This document shows positions 54,325 to 62,743 of a stretch of 64,000 bases of DNA, piece after piece (positions within the stretch are counted from its first letter, which is position 1; every line of letters starts with the position of its first letter). Both the position numbers and the translations under genes were made by a program. Source of the DNA: PNNG01 sp046291695 (GTDB taxonomy: Bacteria; Bacteroidota; Bacteroidia; UBA7662); NCBI GenBank assembly GCA_046291695.1, contig JBKBSO010000010.1, forward strand, positions 73,535-137,534, given 5' to 3'. The notes under the pieces were generated by a model that saw nothing but the letters and a program-made list of their open reading frames with translations, made no database searches and had not been told where the DNA came from.

Positions 54325-57303
54325 GTTGCTAAAAGTACCATTTCGAACTCAAATCACAACAAATCGTTTTGCAACACCTTGTTTAGTAATGTTGCTAAAA
54401 GTACCATTTCGAACTCAAATCACAACTTTGTAGGCATAGGAGCCATGCTTCTAGCGTTGCTAAAAGTACCATTTCGAACTCAAATCACAACTTCCAAAGA
54501 GCGTCACTATGTTCTGCTGCTGTTGCTAAAAGTACCATTTCGAACTCAAATCACAACCCTATCCTTTTGATTGATGTGTTGTATAAAGTTGCTAAAAGTA
54601 CCATTTCGAACTCAAATCACAACAAACACCGTTCAATCCATTGCAGCTACGGCGTTGCTAAAAGTACCATTTCGAACTCAAATCACAACCCAACGACAAG
54701 GACAAAGCACGGGATAAGGTTGCTAAAAGTACCATTTCGAACTCAAATCACAACCTTACCTCGACCCACTTGCCCCACCGAGGAGTTGCTAAAAGTACCA
54801 TTTCGAACTCAAATCACAACAATATCATTCAATTCGCCATCGCTGTCCTCGTTGCTAAAAGTACCATTTCGAACTCAAATCACAACAAAAAGCCAAAATT
54901 GCTTCGCTGCGATTTTGTTGCTAAAAGTACCATTTCGAACTCAAATCACAACGAGGAGGCATTGTTCAAAGTAGACACGCTAGTTGCTAAAAGTACCATT
55001 TCGAACTCAAATCACAACTAAAGCCCAGTCAATGATGTCCTGAAGCTGTTGCTAAAAGTACCATTTCGAACTCAAATCACAACTTCTGGAGATTCAGTAT
55101 CCTCACACACTAGGTTGCTAAAAGTACCATTTCGAACTCAAATCACAACAAGTTGGGGCTTATTTGCAACTTGAAACAGGTTGCTAAAAGTACCATTTCG
55201 AACTCAAATCACAACTGAATTGCCTGGCGTTGTCCTTCGAGTATTGTTGCTAAAAGTACCATTTCGAACTCAAATCACAACAAATTCTATCGCCCAGTCT
55301 ACGGATTTTTTGTTGCTAAAAGTACCATTTCGAACTCAAATCACAACGAAACAAAGTACCGATTAGCGAAGCTTGCAGTTGCTAAAAGTACCATTTCGAA
55401 CTCAAATCACAACTACAGGCCGCTTTCGTCGGCGCGTTTTTCGGTTGCTAAAAGTACCATTTCGAACTCAAATCACAACATTACTGTCTGCGTTTCTTTG
55501 ATTTTCCAGTTGCTAAAAGTACCATTTCGAACTCAAATCACAACCTTCTTGCTGTCATTCCTACACCGATTTGCGTTGCTAAAAGTACCATTTCGAACTC
55601 AAATCACAACCGTGCTGCTTTAGAGGCGCATGGGGTAGAGGTTGCTAAAAGTACCATTTCGAACTCAAATCACAACACATTGTAGTTGTTCACCGGCGTG
55701 GCAAGGTTGCTAAAAGTACCATTTCGAACTCAAATCACAACGCAAAACGGCCAATATGTTTACGCGCATAGTTGCTAAAAGTACCATTTCGAACTCAAAT
55801 CACAACCGGCCGTAGCTATGGTGCTGTAATTGGTGCGTTGCTAAAAGTACCATTTCGAACTCAAATCACAACCGTATGTCAGCGTCTGTAACTGGAGCAC
55901 CAGTTGCTAAAAGTACCATTTCGAACTCAAATCACAACTTGCTGAGCTTTTTCGAGCGCTTGAAACGAGTTGCTAAAAGTACCATTTCGAACTCAAATCA
56001 CAACATGCCCGCGATTTGGCTGCAAGCCAATCGAGTTGCTAAAAGTACCATTTCGAACTCAAATCACAACTTTTAGCCCGCGTTATGCCCGGTTTTTTGG
56101 TTGCTAAAAGTACCATTTCGAACTCAAATCACAACATTTCTCATATCTATGGTCAGGACACCATTGTTGCTAAAAGTACCATTTCGAACTCAAATCACAA
56201 CTTCTGGAGATTCAGTATCCTCACACACTAGGTTGCTAAAAGTACCATTTCGAACTCAAATCACAACAATACCATGACTACAGAAGTAAAACCAAAAGTT
56301 GCTAAAAGTACCATTTCGAACTCAAATCACAACTTATGACTTCATACAGAGAGCCATCAAACAGTTGCTAAAAGTACCATTTCGAACTCAAATCACAACT
56401 CGCCTGGTTCTTTGCTCAACCAGGGAGGGGTTGCTAAAAGTACCATTTCGAACTCAAATCACAACCCTATTCTCTACCCATTTTGCACGCGTAAAGTTGC
56501 TAAAAGTACCATTTCGAACTCAAATCACAACCAGCCAATTTGTTTGATGGCTCTCTGTATGGTTGCTAAAAGTACCATTTCGAACTCAAATCACAACCTT
56601 ACGCTTTTTTTAGGGGGCCTAGGAGCGGTTGCTAAAAGTACCATTTCGAACTCAAATCACAACACGATTTCAGCGGGCACAATATCATATTTTGTTGCTA
56701 AAAGTACCATTTCGAACTCAAATCACAACCGTGCTGCTTTAGAGGCGCATGGGGTAGAGGTTGCTAAAAGTACCATTTCGAACTCAAATCACAACACATT
56801 GTAGTTGTTCACCGGCGTGGCAAGGTTGCTAAAAGTACCATTTCGAACTCAAATCACAACGCAAAACGGCCAATATGTTTACGCGCATAGTTGCTAAAAG
56901 TACCATTTCGAACTCAAATCACAACCGGCCGTAGCTATGGTGCTGTAATTGGTGCGTTGCTAAAAGTACCATTTCGAACTCAAATCACAACATTTCTTAC
57001 GTTGGTTATAATAGGTTAGTGTTGCTAAAAGTACCATTTCGAACTCAAATCACAACTTGGATGGCATCGAAGCCCCCGTCGAAATCGTTGCTAAAAGTAC
57101 CATTTCGAACTCAAATCACAACCTATCTCAACTGCCTGCCGAAGTGATGGCGTTGCTAAAAGTACCATTTCGAACTCAAATCACAACTGCAAGCGCACCC
57201 TCATGACTATCCTTTGTGTTGCTAAAAGTACCATTTCGAACTCAAATCACAACATTGCAGTTGCCATAGTTCTTTTTCTTTTAGTTGCTAAAAGTACCAT
57301 TTC
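54325..57303 (-). CRISPR. type II-C CRISPR array, 45 spacers
   Basis: 45 full repeats of 36 bp plus one 20-bp partial at 57284-57303. On the + strand the repeat begins GTTGCTAAAAGTACCATTTC and ends GAACTCAAATCACAAC; no variant copy was seen. Spacers are 29 or 30 bp. Anti-repeat pairing sets the crRNA strand as minus, so transcription runs from 57303 to 54325. Spacer 12 (55084) equals 29 (56202), and 20-23 (55611-55836) equal 37-40 (56730-56955). Spacers 31 (56334) and 34 (56532) overlap by 21 bp in opposite orientation. No leader follows the 57303 end. Confidence 0.97.
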
Positions 57304-57306
57304 TAG

Positions 57307-57789
57307 CTAGTCTGGACACTTCGCCCGTAACCGTTCAATTTGTTCGGCTTTGGGGTGGAATTCGGCTGGGGTTTGCTGCAAATGTTCGTCGAGCAAGGCC
57401 AAGGCTTGGGCACACTCACCAAGCAAGTTGTGCAGGAAAAGCCGGTTCCAGCGTTCGGCGCTCTTGTCTTCAAGTTGCCCATAGGTTTGCAGCGACAGTC
57501 GGGCATCGGCGGTGTCTTTGCTGTGCATGAATCGGCGGTAGTAGCCCCAGGCCAAATCGCGGTAATAACGGTCGCGGTTGAGGCTGAAGCTCAACGGGTC
57601 GAGCGCTTCCAACTGCTCGATGCTCAACTCCACCTTGGCTTTTTCTTGCGGTAGGCAGGATAATTTGATGAGGCTATCGCGCTGGCTGAGGTAGTCGGCT
57701 CCTGCAACTTGCCCGTAAACAGCGCTGCTCAGGAGAAGGGCGAAAAACAGAATGAAAATACTTAGGTGCTTTAGGTTTGTCATGTTCAA
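57307..57789 (-). CDS. secreted protein, unknown; 3' end duplicated
   Basis: 160 residues; signal peptide (FILFFALLLSSAVYGQ); the remainder is helical and TPR-like (YYRDLAWGYYRRFMHS, LSLQTYGQLEDKSAERWN, NLLGECAQALALLDEHLQQ). Its C-terminus KAEQIERLRAKCP is encoded by the 49-bp repeat; after the CRISPR insertion the stop is provided by element DNA and the protein ends in CPD instead of CP. So the gene is probably still functional. Function unknown. Confidence 0.75.
   Translation of the reverse strand: MNMTNLKHLSIFILFFALLLSSAVYGQVAGADYLSQRDSLIKLSCLPQEKAKVELSIEQLEALDPLSFSLNRDRYYRDLAWGYYRRFMHSKDTADARLSLQTYGQLEDKSAERWNRLFLHNLLGECAQALALLDEHLQQTPAEFHPKAEQIERLRAKCPD
57314..57362. repeat. right 49-bp direct repeat flanking the CRISPR locus
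   Basis: Identical to 49339-49387; it is the native 3' end of the gene read from 57789. Between the array and this repeat lie only 10 bp (tagctagtct). Confidence 0.92.
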
Positions 57790-57890
57790 TAATAATCATT
57801 TTGTAAGAAAGCAGGGCGGAACGCAACAAAAATGCTTTTTCGTTCGTGTGTGGCAAGTTTTAAGTCAAATTGCGGCCTTGCTTAAAGTAG

Positions 57891-58031
57891 TTATAGCCTT
57901 TCGGGTGTATTTTTGTGTTTGGTTTAGATATTGCACCCCATTGGGTATAAGTATGGCTAAATTTAATAAAATGCACCTGAAAGGGTGTAAATATCTATGA
58001 ATGCGCTATATTTACACCTCTAAAGGTATAA
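57891..58031. promoter_or_regulatory. four HipB-type operators at 40-bp period
   Basis: Four 20-bp palindromes of the form TTAYACC-N6-GGTRTAA: TTATAGC/GGTGTAT (57891-57910), TTGCACC/GGTATAA (57931-57950), ATGCACC/GGTGTAA (57971-57990), TTACACC/GGTATAA (58012-58031). Starts are 40, 40 and 41 bp apart; the last abuts the ATG of the hipB-like gene. E. coli hipBA likewise has four operators, of different sequence. Confidence 0.78.
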
Positions 58032-58032
58032 A

Positions 58033-58257
58033 ATGACTTTGGCTCAATTTGTGAAATCCAAACGGAGGTCGGTTAAGCTCACCCAGCCTGAGTTTGCCTT
58101 GAAGGCCGGTGTGGGCTTGCGTTTTTTGCGTGAGCTTGAGCAGGGCAAGGCAAATTTACGGCTCGACAAGGTGAATCAGGTGCTTCAAATGTTTGGGCAC
58201 GAGGTGGGGCCAGTACCCTTAAGCAAGCCATTGGATGAAAGCAATCGTCATGCGTAA
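58033..58257 (+). CDS. hipB: HipB-like HTH antitoxin/repressor
   Basis: 74 residues: an XRE-type helix-turn-helix (LTQPEFALKAGVGLRFLRELEQGKANLRLDKVNQVLQMFG; key parts LTQPEFA, GLRFLRELEQGK, LDKVNQVLQ). It should bind the four palindromes before it and repress the operon. Overlaps the next gene by 8 bp. Confidence 0.85.
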   Translation: MTLAQFVKSKRRSVKLTQPEFALKAGVGLRFLRELEQGKANLRLDKVNQVLQMFGHEVGPVPLSKPLDESNRHA

Positions 58258-58582
58258 AGCGGCCATCACCATAGAACACCAGCTTGCGGGTTACCTCATT
58301 CAAGATGAAGCAGGTTACCACTTTGCCTACGATGCAAACTACCTGCGCTTGCCAAACGCCCGGCCAGTGAGCTTAACCTTGCCTTTACAAGCGGCACCCT
58401 ACACCGCTAAAGTGCTTTTCGCCTTTTTTGACGGACTGATTCCTGAAGGCTGGCTTTTAGACATTGCCATTCACAACTGGAAGCTGAACCCGCGCGATCG
58501 AATGGGTTTATTGCTCCAATGTTGCAAAGATTGTATTGGAAATGTAGGGGTGGAGCCCGTAGCACAGGAGGAGGAAGCATGA
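58250..58582 (+). CDS. hipS: HipS-like HipA N-terminal-domain protein
   Basis: 110 residues from ATG 58250; matches the N-terminal subdomain of HipA (YHFAYDANYLRLPNARPVSLTLPL, LFAFFDGLIPEGWLLD, NPRDRMGLLLQCCKDCIGNVGVEP). In HipBST systems this separate piece (HipS) is the antitoxin. It overlaps hipB at its start and the kinase at its end. Confidence 0.85.
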   Translation: MRKAAITIEHQLAGYLIQDEAGYHFAYDANYLRLPNARPVSLTLPLQAAPYTAKVLFAFFDGLIPEGWLLDIAIHNWKLNPRDRMGLLLQCCKDCIGNVGVEPVAQEEEA

Positions 58583-59523
58583 ACAAGTGCCTGATGTGCT
58601 ATCAACCACTGCATGCCGGCGAAGTTGACTTTCATGCAGCTTGTGCTAAGCAATTTTTTGGTCAACCCATTCCGCCTATGCTGCCCTACGCAACAGCCGA
58701 TATGGAGGCCTTAGCAAAAGAGGTGATTCAAAGCCAAATCATGCTCACCGGAGTGCAGCCGAAAATCTCGCTGCATCTTTCAAAAAAGTCGAAGCACGAA
58801 GCACGAACAGGATTTACCGTTGTTGGCCTGCAAGGCGGTTACATCCTCAAGCCTCCTGCGCCATACTACGAACAGTTGCCCGAAGTGGAAGATTTAACCA
58901 TGCATTTGGCGGCACTTTCGAAAATCAAAATTGCCCCACATAGCTTAATTCGGCTTGCCGATGGACAGCTGGCCTATTTAACCAAACGCATGGATCGTGT
59001 AAAAACCAGGAAATTGGCCATGGAGGACATGTGCCAACTTACCGATCGACTCACCGAATACAAATACTTGGGCAGTTATGAGCAAATAGGTAAGTCCATC
59101 CTTCAATATTCAGCAAGTCCGGGTTTGGATTTGGTGAATCTTTTTGAGCTGCTACTTTTTTGTTTTTTAACGGGCAATGCCGATATGCATCTCAAAAACT
59201 TTTCACTACTCGAACAGCCGGGATTTGGGATGACGCTGGCACCTGCTTATGATTTGGTAAATACAGCCTTGGTAAATCCGGCCGATACCGAAGAATTGGC
59301 CCTGAACCTGAATGGGAAAAAAAAGAAAATCGAACGACATGATTTTGTTGCCGCCATGAATACCCTCAGGCTGGATGAAAAACAGCAGCAGAACATCTTC
59401 AATAAAATGACAGTCAACCTGAGAGCCTGGGAAGCCACGATTGCGGCGAGCTTTTTAAGCGAGGAATACAAAGCGGTTTATTGGGAATTGGTGAGCGCGC
59501 GCGCAGAACGATTGTTTGCTTAG
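58579..59523 (+). CDS. hipT: HipT-like serine/threonine kinase toxin
   Basis: 314 residues. N-terminal zinc-ribbon-like C4-x2-C7...H19-x2-C22; Gly-rich region GVQPKIS (58-64); ATP Lys in YILKP (K91); catalytic loop GNADMHLKN (199-207); YDL (224-226). Lacks the HipA N-terminal domain, which is the separate gene just upstream. HipT of E. coli phosphorylates tryptophanyl-tRNA synthetase; the target here is unknown. ATG at 58579 is chosen since it overlaps the previous stop. Confidence 0.9.
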   Translation: MNKCLMCYQPLHAGEVDFHAACAKQFFGQPIPPMLPYATADMEALAKEVIQSQIMLTGVQPKISLHLSKKSKHEARTGFTVVGLQGGYILKPPAPYYEQLPEVEDLTMHLAALSKIKIAPHSLIRLADGQLAYLTKRMDRVKTRKLAMEDMCQLTDRLTEYKYLGSYEQIGKSILQYSASPGLDLVNLFELLLFCFLTGNADMHLKNFSLLEQPGFGMTLAPAYDLVNTALVNPADTEELALNLNGKKKKIERHDFVAAMNTLRLDEKQQQNIFNKMTVNLRAWEATIAASFLSEEYKAVYWELVSARAERLFA

Positions 59524-59567
59524 TTGCTTGTTTGGGTTTGCAATTCAATTCTGGAGCATAAACCACT

Positions 59568-59996
59568 TTATTTTGCTGCTAACCAAACCCAATCGCTACT
59601 AAACAGATTTAAAGGCAAAAAAGCCGGCAATAGCGCGGTTTGGCGCACCGGCTCAAAACTGTAATGAAAACTTCTGATCAGAAATTGGCCGTCAGCTTCT
59701 TCGCGAAAGCCAATGAATAAGCCGCGGGCGGGAAAGCTTTGTTTAGCCGGGGATGCTGCGACGGTTGGTTTTGGAAGTAGGTCGGCTTGCAGCTGATTTA
59801 AGTCGTCTTTGGTCAAGAGCACCGATCGGGCTGGCGACCAATATAAGGCTGTTTGCAACCGCGTTTCAGGGCTGTTTGTACAATTAAATGGATGTGCTTG
59901 CTGGCACAATTCCATCAAGACTTTTTGAATAATCGGCTCAATTTCAGCGCGATGCATTTGAGCATGGCCTTGTTGCAGGAAAACTAATGCGGACAT
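59568..59996 (-). CDS. hypothetical protein (142 aa)
   Basis: 142 residues, no signal peptide. Helical start (MHRAEIEPIIQKVLMELCQQ) and beta end (GLFIGFREEADGQFLIRSFHYSFEPV). Protein-like, convergent with hipT. Family not recognised. Confidence 0.45.
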   Translation of the reverse strand: MSALVFLQQGHAQMHRAEIEPIIQKVLMELCQQAHPFNCTNSPETRLQTALYWSPARSVLLTKDDLNQLQADLLPKPTVAASPAKQSFPARGLFIGFREEADGQFLIRSFHYSFEPVRQTALLPAFLPLNLFSSDWVWLAAK

Positions 59997-60068
59997 GCCT
60001 GTTGTATGGCAAAATTCAGACCAATACAGCGTAAAGGCTTTATGGCTTCGAAGGTCTGCTCTTAAGCT

Positions 60069-60248
60069 TACTTTATTTTAAACCTATGTCGATCGGCATT
60101 AATGGAAGGTGGCAGCCAGCCCGCTCTGATACCAATTACAAGTTGATAATCGCCTTTCGTCTCTGGCGCAATAAAATCAAAGCTAAAGCCCTGATTCAGG
60201 TCTGATTCGTTAAGCTCAAAGCGACCACGCTCATCTATGATGCCATTA
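60069..60248 (-). pseudogene. C-terminal gene fragment
   Basis: A minus-strand open stretch encodes a sandwich-like C-terminus (IDERGRFELNESDLNQGFSF, DFIAPETKGDYQLVIGIRAG) up to a stop at about 60069, with no start. It adjoins the peptidase fragment below in a different frame. It is a leftover from another gene. Confidence 0.5.
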
Positions 60249-60251
60249 TTT

Positions 60252-60657
60252 CTATGTGCCTGCCATTACATTGTGCACAGCCGAATAGGCCAGCAGGTAC
60301 TCAAACATCTCCTGACTGTCGTCGGCAGTGCCGTAATCGTAAGTCCAGCCTGCACCAGCCGTAAACTTGTGGTAGCGCAACATATCGAGTACGCCTACGG
60401 CTGGGAAACAAACCTTGAACAACTCAGGGCGCTGGGTCATGCAAGCCCCAACCAAAAGGCCGCCATTAGAACCTCCGGCTATGGCCAGAAAATCGCTGCT
60501 GGTATAGTTCTCGGTAATCAGGTATTCAGCTGCGGCAATGAAGTCGTCGAATACATTTTGCTTTTGCCTTTGCGTTCCGCATTGTGCCAGGCATCGCCAT
60601 TTTCGCCACCGCCACGAAGGCTGGCCACCGCAGTAATCCTCCCCTGGGATTGGAATT
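60252..60657 (-). pseudogene. prolyl oligopeptidase (S9) fragment
   Basis: Only the middle of the catalytic domain remains. ITAVASLRGGGENGDAWHNA is in one frame; after a frameshift near 60580 come QKQNVFDDFIAAAEYLI, the catalytic Ser motif AGGSNGGLL, and RPELFKVCFPAVGVLDMLRY with TYDYGTADD. Both ends are missing. Clearly a dead remnant of an S9A prolyl endopeptidase. Confidence 0.85.
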
Positions 60658-61377
60658 TTAAAGGGTGCTGTGACTTACCCTTCCACCTGCCAGGTAGATG
60701 ACACCTACAAGCAGGGCCAATAAAATAAAAAACAGCAATACTTGCGTGAGTGCTAGAAGTGCTTGCTTCCACCAGTTATAATGAGAGGCAAACACACGGG
60801 CTTCGTACCAGCTCACCAGCAGTAGGAATACGGCAAAATCGATCATGGGAAATTCGCGTTCGAACAGGCCGTCAAGTGCATCACCCAAAAGGGTAATTAA
60901 AATAAACCACAATGCCCAAAAATAGCTTACCGATATGAGGTGATGTGCCATTTTGGTTTTTTTTACCACATAAAGCAACCAGGAGCTTACGACCAAAAAA
61001 GGTAAAACAAGGGCGAGAAAAAACCAGGAAGGATTGATGCCTTCCAAGTCAAAACTCATATTCAGCACCTCGTTGTTTTTCCAGATTACATGCAGTCCAT
61101 AAATAATGAGGGCATAAAAAATGAGTTTATTCGGACTTTGCCAGTAGCCCCTATTCCCTTGTATGTAATTCATCACCACATTTCGTGGCTTGCTCAGTAA
61201 TGCCCAAATGGTGGCTAGGCCTGATTTTTCGAGTGAAAAAAAAGTGGCTAAGGATTCTTGTAAAAGTAACCAAACCCCGGCTTCCTTGCCACCGTGTTTT
61301 TGCCCGCAGCCATGGCAATAAGAACCCTGCAAGGGAGTCTGGCAAATGGTACACTTTTCGGGAAGCGCAGGGTTCAT
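60658..61377 (-). CDS. DUF3667 membrane protein with zinc ribbon
   Basis: 239 residues. N-terminal zinc ribbon C-x2-C...YCHGCGQKH, then four or five transmembrane helices. This is the DUF3667 family of Bacteroidota, function unknown. The ATG at 61377 is chosen since it puts the zinc ribbon at the N-terminus. Its stop directly adjoins the broken peptidase fragment, so its C-terminus may have been altered (last residues GGRVSHSTL). Confidence 0.82.
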   Translation of the reverse strand: MNPALPEKCTICQTPLQGSYCHGCGQKHGGKEAGVWLLLQESLATFFSLEKSGLATIWALLSKPRNVVMNYIQGNRGYWQSPNKLIFYALIIYGLHVIWKNNEVLNMSFDLEGINPSWFFLALVLPFLVVSSWLLYVVKKTKMAHHLISVSYFWALWFILITLLGDALDGLFEREFPMIDFAVFLLLVSWYEARVFASHYNWWKQALLALTQVLLFFILLALLVGVIYLAGGRVSHSTL

Positions 61378-61785
61378 ATTTCGAAAATAAGCAAAACGAT
61401 TTAATTGCAAGCCAATCAAAAGCAACGACGCATGAAAGGTTATTGATGTTGTGACAGCCTAAGTTTCCTTTTCTCATAAATGCATGGAAAAGGACTTTTT
61501 AAAATTTACCCTTTGGATAGTTGTCATTGACTACATGTAGGTGGTTATGTTCTCGTCAAAAATTGATAATCGATGAGAAAATAGGTCAAATGCCTGGGAG
61601 TTTGGGCGCCTAAGTTTGTACTAATTAATGAGTCAGAAGGAAGGAGGATATATGTATTTAAATAAAGAACCCAGAGTAAACAGAAATATAAAACCTTTAG
61701 TGTAACGAATCTATCTGGATAGTTTCGTGGATACCAAAGATTGATTAGAACCCCAATTTAACGCTAACATTAACTTTAACAAACC
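61378..61785. other. 408-bp intergenic region
   Basis: A TAAGTTTG box (61611-61618) may start a transcript of the next gene, although 167 bp away. A+T-rich. No RNA or further gene seen. Confidence 0.4.
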
Positions 61786-62523
61786 ATGAAAACAACATTA
61801 AAACCACTATTTATCATGCTATTCCTGCTTTTCAATTCTGAAGGCAATGGGCAATCGCTTAACTTAACCGTAGGCTACACTTCGTCAACTGCTAGAATTG
61901 AAGGTTTGACGCTAGGTGAATCTACCATTAACCACAGTGACGGAAGCACAGAGTATGCGTCAATTAAAATCAATCGTCTAAACGGATTTAATTTCGGAGC
62001 AGGTTATGAATTCCGACTAGGAAATCACTTATCACTTGAAACCGGATTGAGGTTTCAAACCAGAGGCTATAGTTTAGATTTGACCGAGGAAGCGAGAATA
62101 GATACGTTGAATATTTATGCAGCAGATGTCGTCTTTGACATGAGCATGAATTATTTAGATGTGCCACTCGTGCTGAATACATCTTTCACCGCTGGGGATT
62201 TCAGGTTTTACGCTCGAACGGGTATGTATCTGGGTGTTCTTGGATGGGTGAATTTGAACACACAAGTTAACATGACTTCCATTTTTGGAAATGACGCCTT
62301 CAGTGAACAAGAAACTTACGGTGGAAGAGAGCTGGAAAATAAATTAACGGCGGGCATTATTTTAGGTGCCGGGGTAGAGTATAAAGGCTTTTTCTTGGAA
62401 GCAAATTATAACCGCGACCTTCGCGCTTACGGTCGTTTTGAAGACGATTTGTTTTACGACAATAAAACGTATACGCGAGATCTTTCTTTAAATGTTGGTT
62501 ATAGAATCAAGTTTGGAAAGTAA
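61786..62523 (+). CDS. PorT-like outer-membrane beta-barrel protein
   Basis: 245 residues; signal peptide (FIMLFLLFNSEGNGQ). Barrel strands of alternating type (FNFGAGYEFRLGNHLSLETGLRFQTRGY; GAGVEYKGFFLEANYNRDL; DLSLNVGYRIKFGK) typical of the outer-membrane beta-barrel family. Role unknown. Confidence 0.8.
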   Translation: MKTTLKPLFIMLFLLFNSEGNGQSLNLTVGYTSSTARIEGLTLGESTINHSDGSTEYASIKINRLNGFNFGAGYEFRLGNHLSLETGLRFQTRGYSLDLTEEARIDTLNIYAADVVFDMSMNYLDVPLVLNTSFTAGDFRFYARTGMYLGVLGWVNLNTQVNMTSIFGNDAFSEQETYGGRELENKLTAGIILGAGVEYKGFFLEANYNRDLRAYGRFEDDLFYDNKTYTRDLSLNVGYRIKFGK

Positions 62524-62559
62524 CCAGGTTGATATACGGCCTTAGTCTGTTTGGGAGGC

Positions 62560-62595
62560 ATCAGTGGTTGGATGCATCGGCTGACAACCACTGAT
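62560..62595 (+). terminator. 11-bp hairpin after the barrel gene
   Basis: Perfect stem ATCAGTGGTTG/CAACCACTGAT with 14-nt loop, 37 bp after the stop. No T tract, so a terminator role is only likely. Confidence 0.5.
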
Positions 62596-62743
62596 CCTTC
62601 ATCTTGATGTCTAAACTACCGTAATTGGCTATTTTAATCAATGTTTTTGATAGGTTTTCAAGATCTTGAAAAACAAGGAAATTTTAAGTTTAGCCCGAAT
62701 CAACAGAATAGAATTGCTATATATTTACCGTAAATTACATCCT

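Noticed and set aside
54307..56804. Repetitive proteins with units LLKVPFRTQITT or VAKSTISNSNHN
   Set aside because: These are translations of the CRISPR repeats in different frames, not genes.
54325..57303. Self-targeting spacers
   Set aside because: By eye no spacer matches other DNA in the window; a complete search of the genome is needed and was not possible.
49339..57362. 49-bp repeat as product of Cas1-Cas2 integration
   Set aside because: Cas1-Cas2 copies the 36-bp repeat; a 49-bp unrelated gene end does not fit.
60237..60701. 154-codon plus-strand frame
   Set aside because: Shadow of the S9 peptidase remnant, which is clearly recognisable on the minus strand.
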